Assembly: GCA_030490835.1 (NCBI GenBank)
Contig: CM059972.1
Coordinates: 38,357,452 to 38,421,451, forward strand
Source: Annona cherimola
Taxonomy: Eukaryota > Streptophyta > Magnoliopsida > Magnoliales > Annonaceae
Length of the DNA: 64,000 nucleotides
Reading direction: 5' to 3'
Both the position numbers and the translations under genes were made by a program. Positions within the stretch are counted from its first letter, which is position 1, and every line of letters begins with the position of its first letter. The notes beneath the pieces were generated by a model that ran no database searches, was not told the DNA's origin, and worked only from the letters and a program-made list of their open reading frames with translations. Positions 45,094-56,269 of the stretch are shown here, piece by piece.

Positions 45094-46848
45094 AATGGAG
45101 TAGTGGAGAGGAAAAATAGAACTATACAAGAGATGGCTAGAACTATGCTAAATGAGAGCAAATTATCTAAGAAGTTTTGGGGTGAAGCTGTAAGTACAGC
45201 TTGTCATGTATTGAATCGAGTTACCATTAGAGCAATCTTGAAAAAGACCCCATATGAGCTATGGAAAGGAAAGAAACCAAACATATCTTATTTTCATGCT
45301 TTTGGATGCACATGTTATGTTCTGAACAATGGAAAAACCAACTTGGGAAAACTTGATGCTAAAAGTGATGAAGCAATATTCCTTAGTTATTCATCAAATA
45401 GCAAAGCGTATAGAGTTTTCAATAAACGAAACCAAGTTGTAGAAGAATCCATACATGTTATTTTTGATGAAACTAACCCATGCTTTAAAAGAAAGGATGA
45501 TTCAAGTGATGCAGATGACATAGCAAAGGGGTACTCACAAGAAGAAGGAATAGATTTTGAAGAATCCTATGCCCCGGTTGCTAGATTAGAGGCAATTCGC
45601 ATCTTACTAGCTTTTGCATCTCACATGAACTTTAAATTGTTTCAAATGGATGTCAAAAGTGCATTTCTGAATGGTTATATAAATGAAGAGGTGTATGTTG
45701 AGCAACCACCTGGATTTGAAGAAAAGGATCAATCAAAGTATGTTTACAAATTAACCAAAGCATTATATGGATTAAAACAAGCTCCAAGGGCTTGGTATGA
45801 TAGACTAAGCAAGTTTTTGATTGATCATAACTTTCAAAAGGGAAAGGTAGACACCACTCTGTTTATTAAGTACAATGGAAAGGATATATTAATCATTCAA
45901 ATTTATGTTGATGATATTATTTTTGGTGCTACTAATGAAACTCTTTGCCAAGAATTTTCTGAGCTCATGCAGAAAGAATTTGAGATGAGCATGATGGGAG
46001 AGCTCAATTTCTTCCTTGGACTGCAAATCAAGCAACTAAATGAAGGAATCTTCATAAACCAGTCCAAATACATCAAGGAGATGCTCAAGAAGTTTGGCAT
46101 GGAGAACAGCAAAGGAGCAAACACGCCCATGAGCTCCACAATCAAAATGGACAAAGATGAAAAGGGAAAATTAGTTGATATGAAAGTGTATAGAAGCATG
46201 ATAGGTTCCTTATTGTATTTAACTGCTTCTAGGCCAGACATTTTGTTTAGTGTGTGTATGTGCTCTAGTTTTCAATCATGCCCAAAAGAATCACACTTGG
46301 TAGCTGTGAAAAGAATTTTTAGATATCTAGTAGACACTACCAATTTAGGACTATGGTATCCAAAGGGCTCTAATTTTGATATAATCGGCTACTCGGATGC
46401 GGATTTTGCTGGTTACAAAGTAGATAGAAAAAGCACTAGTGGAACATGTCAGTTTCTTGGAAGCATGTTGGTTTCATGGTTTTCAAGAAAACAAACTAGT
46501 GTTGCTCTATCTACGGCGGAAGCCGAATACATTGCCGCCGGGAGCTGTTGTGCTCAATTACTTTGGATGAAACAGCAACTTAGGGACTATGGCATGGATT
46601 TCAAAGATATACCTATCAAATGTGATAATACAAGTGCCATATGTCTAACCAAGAATCCAGTCCTGCATTCTAGGACCAAACATATAGACCTTAGACATCA
46701 TTTCATTAGAGAACATGTAGAAAATCATGACATATGTTTGGTATATGTAAGAACCGAGGATCAAGTTGCAGATATATTCACTAAGCCCCTAGCAAAAGAA
46801 GCATTTTATAAGATTAGAAATGACATGGGAATGCTTGAACTCACTTAA
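45094..46848 (+). pseudogene. Copia pol, integrase end, reverse transcriptase and RNase H
   Basis: Same frame as the preceding part, after the stop. It begins [10 protein letters not shown] with the integrase glutamate. After [13 protein letters not shown] the expected linker and the RT fingers segment (normally with KWVF and RNKARLVA) are absent: DDSSDADDI passes straight into [12 protein letters not shown], an apparent in-frame loss of roughly 120-150 residues compared with the family as I know it. The rest of RT is present: [34 protein letters not shown] and the catalytic YVDD at 45904-45915. RNase H follows ([36 protein letters not shown]). It ends at TAA 46846-46848. Confidence 0.9.
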
Positions 46849-47200
46849 AGCATAAATTGAGGGGGAGCACCCATTTAGGGGGAGCTAACCCACCTATCTC
46901 TTTGATTACCCTCTAATCTTTTTGATATATTGACAAAAAGGGGGAGAGAGATTTAAGGAGAAGAAGAGTATTTGAGTTGAAAAATTGAGTAGAAGTCTTA
47001 ATGATTAAAAGGGAGATAGATGATTAAAGGGGAGAGAGATGTAAGAAGAGAAGAGTAAGAATGGGGAGGAGAGTAGGATATGCTTACATGATATTTGAAT
47101 GTTCTGTTTGCATAAGCATAAGCATGATTTTAAAATGCAATATGAACATATTATTTTTAATGAAAGGTATCCACTCAAATTAGTTTTGTCAATCATCAAA
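46849..47200. other. Copia 3' untranslated region
   Basis: Between pol and the 3' LTR. It holds several purine-rich runs (GAGGGGGAGCA near 46859, AAAAAGGGGGAGAGAGA near 46935). No envelope-like frame is present. Confidence 0.7.
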
Positions 47201-47211
47201 AAGGGGGAGAT
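47197..47211 (+). other. Polypurine tract of the copia element
   Basis: AAAAAGGGGGAGA directly before the 3' LTR start TGTTGG, the primer site for plus-strand DNA synthesis. Confidence 0.9.
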
Positions 47212-48895
47212 TGTTGGAAATATGTGGAAAACTAGCTAAATCTATGTTTTGATGATTAACAAACTAAATTTGAGTAAGTCTTGGCTACTAACAAGTTTGT
47301 GGAAATGTTTAAGGAATATTCATTTGAAGAAAATCAAGTATGGAAGCCAAGTCGTATACCAAGTCGACTCCAAGATCGACTTCAAGAAGTCAAATCTGTC
47401 CAGAGCTGAAAAGGGGAGAAGAACAAGTGAAGTCGCAGGCCAAGTCGACTCCAGGTGCGACTTAGGAAACCAAGTCGCAGACGAAGTCGACTCCAGCATC
47501 GACTTCAAGCATCTAGAGTTGAAAAAGTGGAAACAGACATGACGAAGTCGCAGGCGAAGTCGACTCCAGGTGCGACTTGGGCGAAGTCGCAGACGAGGTC
47601 GACTCCAACTTCGACTTGAGGAGTTCAGACTTGAAGATTGATGTTTCAATCTTATTCCAAGGATCCATTTGGAATTTATCAAATCCAAATAAGATGCAAA
47701 GTTCATTCTCAAAAAGCAACTGAAGTTTCTTGAAGATCAAAAGCTAAGATTTATATTCAAAGTTCAAATCAAGTCTATCAAGTCCAAAGCTAATCTTCAA
47801 GCTTATTCTAAATGAAGAAATATCCAAGTCATGAAGACCAATTTAACAAAGTACAAGCCAGTTCAAGAAGATCAAGGTGTTCTTGCAAAAGACCACGCCA
47901 AGTCGCAACCCAAGTCGACTCCAGGATCGACTTGAGTTGAGGACTGAAGGCCAAGTTGACCCAGACTCGGACTTGGAAATCTGAAGAACTGGAGTCGCAC
48001 ACGAAGTCGACTCCAGGTGCGACTTGGAAGCCAAGTCGCAGGCCAAGTCGACTCCACATGTGACTTGGGTCGCAACGGTCGGAATTAATTCGAACGTTGG
48101 CGCATTAAATGCGCGCCACCTACCTTCTAACGTTCGGATTCCCTCCAAAATTATAAGTAGCATTCATGGTGGACGAGGGAAGTAGTTGGAAAACATTAAG
48201 TGAGCATAACTCCTATCTACAAGAGCATTAAAGTGATCAAGCCAATCAAGAGAGGAAGAATTGTGCTTCAAGTTGCAAGAGCTACATTCAGAAACTTCAA
48301 AGCCATCATCTACAAGTTCTTCCCTGCGCTAAATCGTTTCTACACACCTGTAAAGTGTAGTTTACTTTTATTGTTTACTTGTTTGTGTTGAACTTGATTT
48401 AGCTTGCGTAGCTAAGATCAAGAGGTAGCAAAGTAGTGTGTGATTGGAGTGTGACTCATCACCTACTTGTGCTAAGTGTTTGATGCCCCCTAGAGCTAGA
48501 ATCTAGAAGAGAGCAAGTGGCTCTAGTTGTTGATGCCCCCTAGAGCTAGAATCTAGAAGAGAGCAAGTGGCTCTAGTTGTTGATGCCCCCTAGAGCTTTG
48601 AATCTAGAAGAGAGCAAGAGGCTCTAATTGTATTGAGAGAATACAATAGTGGAACCCAAGTCACAAGGTGTGTGAGCTTGGAAGAGTGGAGTAGGGAGGT
48701 TGCCCGAACCACTATAAAATCCTTGTCTACTTGCTTTTATTTCTGCTCTCTTTATTACTTTGCTTTCCATTCAGTTTCTTCATTAAAGGGGATTAATTCT
48801 ACAAGGGGTTAAGTTTTTAAGTTACCAAAAGAAATTTTTAAGAACCCAATTCACCCCTCCCCTCTTGGGTTTTGCCATCTATTCGGGACCCAACA
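47212..48895 (+). repeat. 3' LTR of the copia element
   Basis: Same 1684-bp length as the 5' LTR. Differences include C/T near 47410, A/T near 47642 (GATTGATG), several in the second hairpin group, A/G in the TATA box and C/T near 48777. There are no insertions or deletions. Confidence 0.95.
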
Positions 48896-48900
48896 CATGC
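48896..48900. repeat. Target-site duplication of the copia element (right copy)
   Basis: CATGC, identical to 40590-40594. Confidence 0.95.
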
Positions 48901-49976
48901 AATATGGGTTTTAACTCATCACCCTTCCCTTTCACAATAATATTGCCCCCATTTTCTTTGCTTGCCATCATATATGTTTTTTGAACAACATCTCCTTGTA
49001 TTCTCTCGACCTCTTCCACTGCTCTATTAAAAGATTCGTTATTCTCTATTTGTAAAACATCAATCACACAACTAAGTCCATTGGATCTCTAATATCTTTT
49101 TAAATGGGCTACAAATCTTTGTCCTCACCACCTGCCTCTATAATCATACCATATACTAACATTTCCTTTCATATTTGACCTACTATCCTCTCCAATACTT
49201 TAGTCAATTTTACCACTGTCTTACTTTCCTCCTCTAATATAGTGGATGCCTTGATTGTAAGTGAATTCTCCTACTACATACTGCCCGAACTTCTCTTTCT
49301 ACACCCAACTACAAATAGAAAAAATGCCCTTCTTAACCACGATATGTCATGATATTTTTTCCAATTAATTTGGTTCCTTATTCATAAGTGTGAAATGGAA
49401 AAACTTGTATTTCTTTAAATTTATCGATGTCATAAATCTTAAAAAATTCCAATTCACCAACATTTTATGCTTTTTTCACATCATTTCAAATGTCAAAACC
49501 TAGTTCCATTTATTCAGTGTCAATTGATATACGCTCAACATTTCCTTAGCAAAACTCACAAAAAAAAATCATAATATCTAGTTTAAACATTTCTTTAAAC
49601 ACAACTACTATTCTTGATGGATTCACATAAACTCTATCACTTTCAGAGGGGAGTATGATTACATACCTCTCAAGAAAAAAAAATGTGGATTTAAGACGAG
49701 TCACATGAAATCCATTATCTACAAAAATCTAGCGGTACCATATTTGGTGGGTTGATTCTAGCAGAAGCCTGTTGTGCCTTAACTATATTCTCCTCTCCTT
49801 TCTTCATCTCCTTCACCTCCCCTTCCATAATATCTAAACCCTTTGTTGACATTGCTAGAAATGCATAACAAAATCTTAAAAAGATAATCTTACAAGTAGC
49901 AAAGAGTAAACCTAAACGCTAAGGGTCAAGAACTAATAGAACTTGAAATATATAGAACATGGAAAAATGAAAAAAA
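48901..49976. other. Unassigned host segment right of the copia element
   Basis: On the minus strand 48901-49067 reads as a plausible protein piece (SFNRAVEEVERIQGDVVQKT) with no stop, but the frame closes soon after the insertion point when joined with 40589 downward. I do not recognise a family. It may be a decayed gene or transposon. Confidence 0.4.
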
Positions 49977-51315
49977 TGTGAAACCCTGACCCACATAGGG
50001 CTCATTTATATGCATTGTACATATAAATATGACTCATGTATGATTTAATTGAATTATGAATGATTTTCTTTGCAATTTTGATTATTTATTGCAATTGGGT
50101 CCAATGGTTATGAATGATGATTAAATTAATCATTATAAGCCAATATGGGTCAATATGGTTAAAGTGGCCTAATAAGGATTGGAAAGTATTAGTGTGTCAT
50201 GAATAATTAATTTTCATGATTTGATTAATGAGAATTAGAATGATAATTATAGAATTAAGTTGGAAAATGCTAGAAAATTCATAACTTGACGCCTGTGAGG
50301 CGGATTGAGATAAAATTTGAAAGGTAAGCGCATAATTTTGTGCCCAATCTTATGGATAGGTTGGATTATGAAAAATTTGATGGGATTAGGGTGATAATTA
50401 CTTATTTTCATCCAAAATCCAAAAGTTAATTTCAAATGAATGTAACTTGAGATAGAAAAGTCGTATTGAGATAAAATTTGAAATGGTCAGTTAAAATTAT
50501 GAGATCAACATTATGGAAGGATTAGATTAAGCTAATTATTGTGAGAATATGCCTAAAAGGAAAAAGGCATGTAGCTTTGACTTTATGCACCATAAAGTAA
50601 CTTTGCATTTATGTAAAAGTTAAGGGGATTAATTTCATAATTAATGGCACAAAATAGGTGTCAAAAGGAGATGATTTCAAAGGAATTTTGTGAATTTACT
50701 AAAATGGAAAAATCCATGAAAAATCCCATGCATAAATGCTGGATTTAAAGGGCTAATGGGCTAGCGCAATGGAGGCATATGTATGTGGCACTCCATGGAT
50801 GTCCAAGGGCCCCAAAATGTGGATTTTTGTAGTTATATATATATATAATCTATACCTAAGATATCTAGGGAGCCAAGGTGAGTAAATGGCCATAAATTGG
50901 AGTGGAAAATTGTGGAAAAAAAATGTCAAAATCAAAGCCATATGGACATGATGAATAGTGGACAGCAAGGTAGGCTTCATGAGGTGGACGTCCAAGGGTT
51001 GTTGCTTGATTTTTTTTGAAATTTTTTAAGATACTAAATGAGCATCTAAATGAGCTACTAACGAGGGTAAATAAATTACTATAAATTAAAGCTGAATTGT
51101 GTGGAAAAAAATTGCAAAAGGGGAAGCTCATGGACGTCACTTGTGTGGACAGCTTGGTGGCCCATCAATGCAATGGATTTTGATGGATTTTTACATGGGA
51201 TAATTTTCTAATTTACTTGGAGCTGGATGTGCCATGTCAACAAGGGATAAACATGCCTTAATTCACCCTCAAATGATGTGGCAAGTGGGCCCAAAAAGCT
51301 TGGAAAAATCTAAGC

Positions 51316-51323
51316 TATATAAG
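51316..51323 (+). promoter_or_regulatory. TATA box of LTR K
   Basis: TATATAAG, followed five bases later by GGACGTC and a purine-rich run to about 51480. Confidence 0.55.
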
Positions 51324-52851
51324 GTATGGACGTCAATATGCTATGAAGGTTGGAGAGAGAAAGTTCAAGGGAAAAAACCCCCAAGCCAAGGCAGCCTTGC
51401 ACGTCCCAAATTCAGAAAGGAAGGAGCAGGAAAAAAGGAGAAAAAGAGAAGGAAAAAAGGGAAAAAGAAAAAGGATTCAAGCTAGGGAAGTTGGATACAA
51501 GTTTGATTCAATTCAAGTAAGTTTATCTTGAGTTTTGAATCATTTAAACTAAGTTTTCTACCTCTAATTATGGATCATGAATATGATTCATAAAGAACCT
51601 TTCAAAGATGATTTATGATGCTCTTAATTAGGGTATTGAATGTTATGTATGAAATCAAGGGCTCGAGAGGGAGAAAATGGAAGTTAGGGTTGATTTTGGG
51701 TTGATAACTATCTTGAATCTTCTTAAGTCCATGTGAGAGGTTGCTGTTTTGAAATAATATCATGATTAGATTATTAATCATGATTTAATGATATATATGT
51801 ATTGATTTGGGCATAAGTTATGAATTTTAGAAAGGATGGGAATTAGGGTTACGTATATGACCCGATTTTCATGTTTTTATACTAAATATGATACATGAAT
51901 TAGATTAAATGATTTATGGATTATTTAGAGGGTAAAATACTCTAAATCTGAGGTACTTTGGATGTCCAAAATAAGTTTGATAGGTATGCCCTAAATCTGA
52001 TTTTTTAAGGTATGCAAAAGGGTGTCCAAAGAGGGGTGCAAAAAGGTATTCAAAACATGTGTAGAAGTTGCTATTTTGGAAGTAACCAATATATAGATTT
52101 TAAAAATCTAAGGTTACCCTAAATTTGGGTTAATAAAAGTATGATTAGTTGCTGAAATTAAGAGATTAAAAATCTGTTTTGATTTAAGTACCGAAAGGGA
52201 CGTTGAAAGTGTGTAAAAAGGGTCCCAAAGTTGGTATTTTGGAATCCTATTATTAATGGATTAAAATTCCATAAAAATACTCTAAATGAAGTCATAATTA
52301 AGGATTTTAATCATGCTGAATTAGGAAGCAAGTTGCTGAATTGAAAAATTTTAAGAAACACATAATTTATGTGTTGTAAAATGGGCATGTATGGAGAGAT
52401 AGACATGAGTAAATGATAAATGACTTATGTGGGTTGTTAAAATGCAGAAATGCATGAAAATATGATGAAATGTATGATTATGTTTCTGTTTTGATAAATA
52501 ATGATAATCTCAAATTTTGGAATTAATATATGAGGCTTTGGACGTCAACTAAGTGCTTAAAATGAGCACGACATGTGAATTATGAAAAATATGCAAAAAA
52601 TCATAAATGGGAGTAATGAACCTCCATATGGTGATTAATGAATGTATTATGATATATATGAACGTTACCCTACATATGGGTATTGAACATGTGGTGTAAT
52701 GGATGGTATGATGCATAAGTTTATGCTATGTGTGTGCACCCGACTTGGAATTCAAGTAAATTATGTATGTTAATGAAAGTGGGTTTGAAAACTAAGTTGA
52801 ATGCAAGCAAATGAAAATTATATGAATGCTATATCATTCCTACGTGTATAG

Positions 52852-52896
52852 GCAAAGGCAAAGAAAAGGTCGATCAGGAAAGTTGACATGATCAAG
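52852..52896 (+). other. Putative 45-nt micro-exon of LTR K
   Basis: Preceded by ACGTGTATAG, starts GCAAAGGCAAAG, ends CAAG, followed by GTAAGCAAG. Implied introns are 51517-52851 and 52897-53552. Confidence 0.5.
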
Positions 52897-53512
52897 GTAA
52901 GCAAGTGATTTTCTAAATGATTTTTATTTCTCAACTTATTCTAAAATAGTTGCAAATGATGTTCTAACTGCTTTGACTTGTTTGGAAAGTGATATTTGAA
53001 TTTATTTCTAAGGTATTTAAGGATGATCATTTCTTAGTTCAATATGTGTTAAAATGATCCTTTTACTTGCGATCTAATTTTCATAACTGCTTTATTAAAT
53101 GTTTACAAAAAATAATAACTTAAGAATTCATAAATGAAAAATTATGCTAGCATGTCAAAGGTGAATTTTATGAACGGTTCATGTGCACAAAGCAATAGGT
53201 CCATCTTAAAAGTGTAAGTAGACCGATTGTCCCCCTTTGGTGTGACCAAGTCGCTAAATAGGGTAAAAGCTGGTAGCGCCCTCCTTGAGATGGGAGAAGA
53301 CGGAGACGGATGGTTGCCTAGCTAGCTTCTATCCTATGATGGACATGTTTTACGATCTTGCATCACACTATTCATGATGTACCTGTGAGGGTATAAGGAA
53401 CATGTTTTCATGATATACCTACAAGTGGGTACAATTTTGCTTTCCAAGATATTTTAAATAAAATATGTTGCCTGCAAAATGAGTTGCCTGAAAAATATAT
53501 AGCTTGCTTATT

Positions 53513-53524
53513 GAGTTTCGACTC
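53513..53524 (+). other. Stem-loop GAGT-TTCG-ACTC of LTR K
   Basis: Loop TTCG, then CTCAC, a T-rich tract and GACAG|GTG. Confidence 0.5.
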
Positions 53525-53974
53525 ACGTTTTATTTTCTAAACCCATAGACAGGTGAAAGAATGAAAGTGACAAAGGAGCATAAATTAGGCATTGAAGGAT
53601 CTAAAACTTTATGATTACTTATATGTGTCACTTACGGTGAATGGTTGTAAAATGACTTGATATTGCTATCTTGATGTTCATATACGATTTATGCTATAAC
53701 ATGTGCTTTATGGACAAGTGTCAAGGGATGTTGAGCATGTCATGAATAACTACGATTATCTATGATATAACATGTGTACCTCAGGACAAAAATGGTCTAA
53801 ATGGGCACTTAATGGAAAACAGCATAAAACTAACTCCTAAGGAGTAATGGTTAAACGGATAAATATCTATTAAATCTCGCCGTGTGACAGAGCAACAATC
53901 CCGATCACGTTTACCAGTCAATAACGATCCCAGAGTAAGACTCAGGATGTGACGCTCGGGTTGAGGGCGCCACA

Positions 53975-54399
53975 AAAACACTATTGTATCAGTTACATTC
54001 CTCAAATATTAAGTGATTTTATGCTCCGAAAGTTAATTTAAATCATGACTTTTAAAATTTTAATACCAAAACTAGCTTACTAAGGTGCAAGTACTAACAT
54101 CTATGTGTAGTTCGTGAAATCAAGTGGATTGAGCACAAAATAGGCACAAACTGTTGGAGATTTTTAAATATAGAAGAGATATGTCATTGACAAAAAGAAT
54201 TTGAAGGGCACAATGGAATAAAAATAGAAATCAAAACAACCTAAGATGTGTTGAGGAAGTTTCAACACAATTAAAATGTGTTAGGCCTATTCTTATAGAA
54301 AATGAATCAGAAAACAAAAATCCAAAGTGAAAGATGGTTTGAATCGTGTCCACCTAGAGGGAACTTAGTTCAAATTGTGGCCCACAAAATATCCCATTC
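53975..54399. other. Unassigned sequence before the plastid insertion
   Basis: No gene or repeat recognised. The last part may already be plastid sequence upstream of ndhB; I cannot place the border exactly. Confidence 0.35.
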
Positions 54400-54704
54400 C
54401 AAAAATTGAAAGTTCGAAACAATTGGGACTTTTTCGAAGATTGCATGCAGTTACTAATTCATGATTTGGCATGTACATAATGAAAACTTCATTCTCGATT
54501 CTACGAAATTTTTTATGAAAGCGGTTTATTTGCTTCTCTTCCATGGAAGTTTCATTTTCCCAGAATGTATCCTAATTTTTGGCCTAATTCTTCTTCTGAT
54601 GATCGATTCAACCTCTGATAAAAAAGATATACCTTGGTTATATTTCATCTCTTCAACAAGTTTAGTAATGAGCATAACGGCCCTATCGTTCCGATGGAGA
54701 GAAG
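54400..54704 (+). pseudogene. ndhB: Nuclear copy of chloroplast ndhB, first segment
   Basis: From the ATG at 54461 the text encodes [38 protein letters not shown] and [15 protein letters not shown], the start of plastid NADH dehydrogenase-like subunit B, a membrane subunit of the chloroplast NDH complex. The preceding bases (TTGCATGCAGTTACTAATTC) look like plastid upstream sequence. Several substitutions and a lost arginine codon near 54507 show it is a degraded nuclear insertion, not the functional plastid gene. It is broken at 54704 by a copia solo LTR and continues at 56270. Confidence 0.9.
54700..54704. repeat. Target-site duplication of the copia solo LTR (left copy)
   Basis: AGAAG, repeated at 56265-56269. 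The unbroken plastid sequence has one copy (GGAGAGAAGAACCT). Confidence 0.93.
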
Positions 54705-56264
54705 TGTTGGCCCCGAGTTAATGGCAAAACCCAAGAGGGGAGGGGTGAATTGGGTTCTTAAAAATTTCTTTGGTAACTTAAAAAAAACTTAACCCCTTGA
54801 AAGTTTAATCCCCTAGATAGAAGAAATGAAGTTGAAAGCAATTATAACGTAGTGAGCAGAAATATAAATCAAGCAGGCAAGATTTTTATAGTGGTTCGGG
54901 CAACCTCCCTACTCCACTCTTCCAAGCTCACACTCCTTGTGACTTGGGTTCCACTATTGTATTCCTCAAATACAATTAGAGCCACTGCTCTCTTCTAGAT
55001 TCCAGCTCTAGGGGGCTTCAACAAATCTCAGCACAAGTAGGTGATGAGTTCCTCTCCAATCACACACTACTTTGCTTTCACTTGATCTTAGTTCCTCAAA
55101 CTAAATCAAGTTCAATACAAACAAATGAAATAATAAAAGAAGTCTACACTTTACAGATGTGTAGAAGCAATTTAGCGCAGAGAAGAACTCGTTGTATTGG
55201 CTTTGAAGAATCAGAAGTTGAGCTCTTGCAGTTTGAAGCAAAGTTCTTCTTCTTGGAATGGCTTGATCTCTTTAAAGCTCTTGTAGATGAGAGTTAAGCA
55301 CACTTAATGATTCTCAGCTACTTCCCTCGTCCACAATGAATGCCTTTTATAATTTTGGAGGGAATCCGAACGTTTGAAGGTAGGTGGCGCGCATTTAATG
55401 CGCCAACGTTCGAATAAATTCCGACCGTTGCGACCCAAGTCGCAGGCGGAGTCGACTTCGGATGTGACTTCGCCCAAGTCGCAGATGGAGTCGACTTCGG
55501 GTGCGACTTCGCCTTCTATTCGCGACTTCAAGTTCCAGGTCGGGTCGACTTGGGCATCGACTTGACCCAAGTCGCAAGTAGAGTCGACTTCGGTGTGCGA
55601 CTTCACTTCGTCAGTTGTTTTGATGAGCTTGAATAATTCCGAGATGCTTGTTCCTTCATGCCTTTATTTCTTTTGCATTTCTCATGTCTTTCCTTTTGAA
55701 TTATTGTTTTTGCTTTTATTTGCTCCATGTTTTGTAAGCCTTGAATCATATGATCTTGAATAACTTCTTGGTCAAGCTTACGCATCTTGTTTTGAACTTA
55801 GATTGGTCTTCATAGCTTGAAACTGCATCTTCGAACTTTGAAAAACGTCAAGTCGAACTCGGGGTCGACTTCGTCTGCGACTTTACCCAAGTCACAACTG
55901 GAGTCGACTTCGACTGCGACTTCGGTATCTTTCTCTCCCAAATTCAACTCTGGAGTGATTTTGGCATCTGAAGTTGATGCTGGAGTCGACTTCGTTTGCG
56001 ACTTGGCTTCCCAAGTCGCAAGTGGAGTCGACTTGGCCTGTGACTTCACCTGCTCTTCTTCCCATTTCAACTCTGGACGGATTTGGCTCTTTGAAGTCGA
56101 TGTTGGGGTCGACTTGGGGAACGACTTGGCCTTCCATGCTCTACTTTCTTCAAATGTATATGCCTTAATCACTTCCACAAACATGTTAGTAGCCAAGACT
56201 TACTCAAATTGATTTGTTAATCATCAAAACATAGATTTAACTTGTTTTCCACATATTTCCAACA
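54705..56264 (-). mobile_element. Copia solo LTR (minus strand) inside the ndhB insertion
   Basis: A 1560-bp unit starting TGTTGGCCCCGAG and ending ATATTTCCAACA in + orientation, related to the LTRs of the copia element at 40595-48895 but clearly diverged and shorter. It keeps the AAGTCG-type hairpin repeats (55435-56125), AATTATAAAAG-type TATA sequence near 55350 (minus strand) and one copy of the GATGCCCCCTAGAGCT-like unit near 55000. No internal region is present. Frames within it are repeat translations. Confidence 0.93.
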
Positions 56265-56269
56265 AGAAG

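Larger units (their letters stand above)
40595..48895 (+). mobile_element. Complete Ty1-copia retrotransposon (8301 bp), coding-defective
   Basis: Two 1684-bp LTRs without length difference, a primer-binding site, gag, protease, integrase, reverse transcriptase and RNase H in copia order, a polypurine tract and a perfect CATGC duplication. I count 14 substitutions between the LTRs (0.8 percent). With the commonly used grass rate of 1.3e-8 per site per year this is about 0.3 million years, an assumption-laden figure. Gag is long, with a coiled coil and a second zinc knuckle, which suggests the SIRE/Maximus lineage or a relative; no envelope-like frame is seen. It has a frame change after gag, a stop in integrase and a shortened RT, so it cannot be autonomous as it stands. 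Confidence 0.95.
49977..53974 (+). mobile_element. Solo LTR K, gypsy-type, 3998 bp
   Basis: Starts TGTGAAACCCTGACCC and ends GAGGGCGCCACA, flanked by AAAAA and AAAAC (49972-49976, 53975-53979); the A-rich target makes this duplication weak evidence. The clearest copy of the putative spliced leader: TATATAAG at 51316, purine-rich leader, GTAAGT at 51517, micro-exon 52852-52896, GTAAGC at 52897, stem-loop 53513-53524, acceptor-like GACAG ending 53552. No internal region adjoins. Confidence 0.9.
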
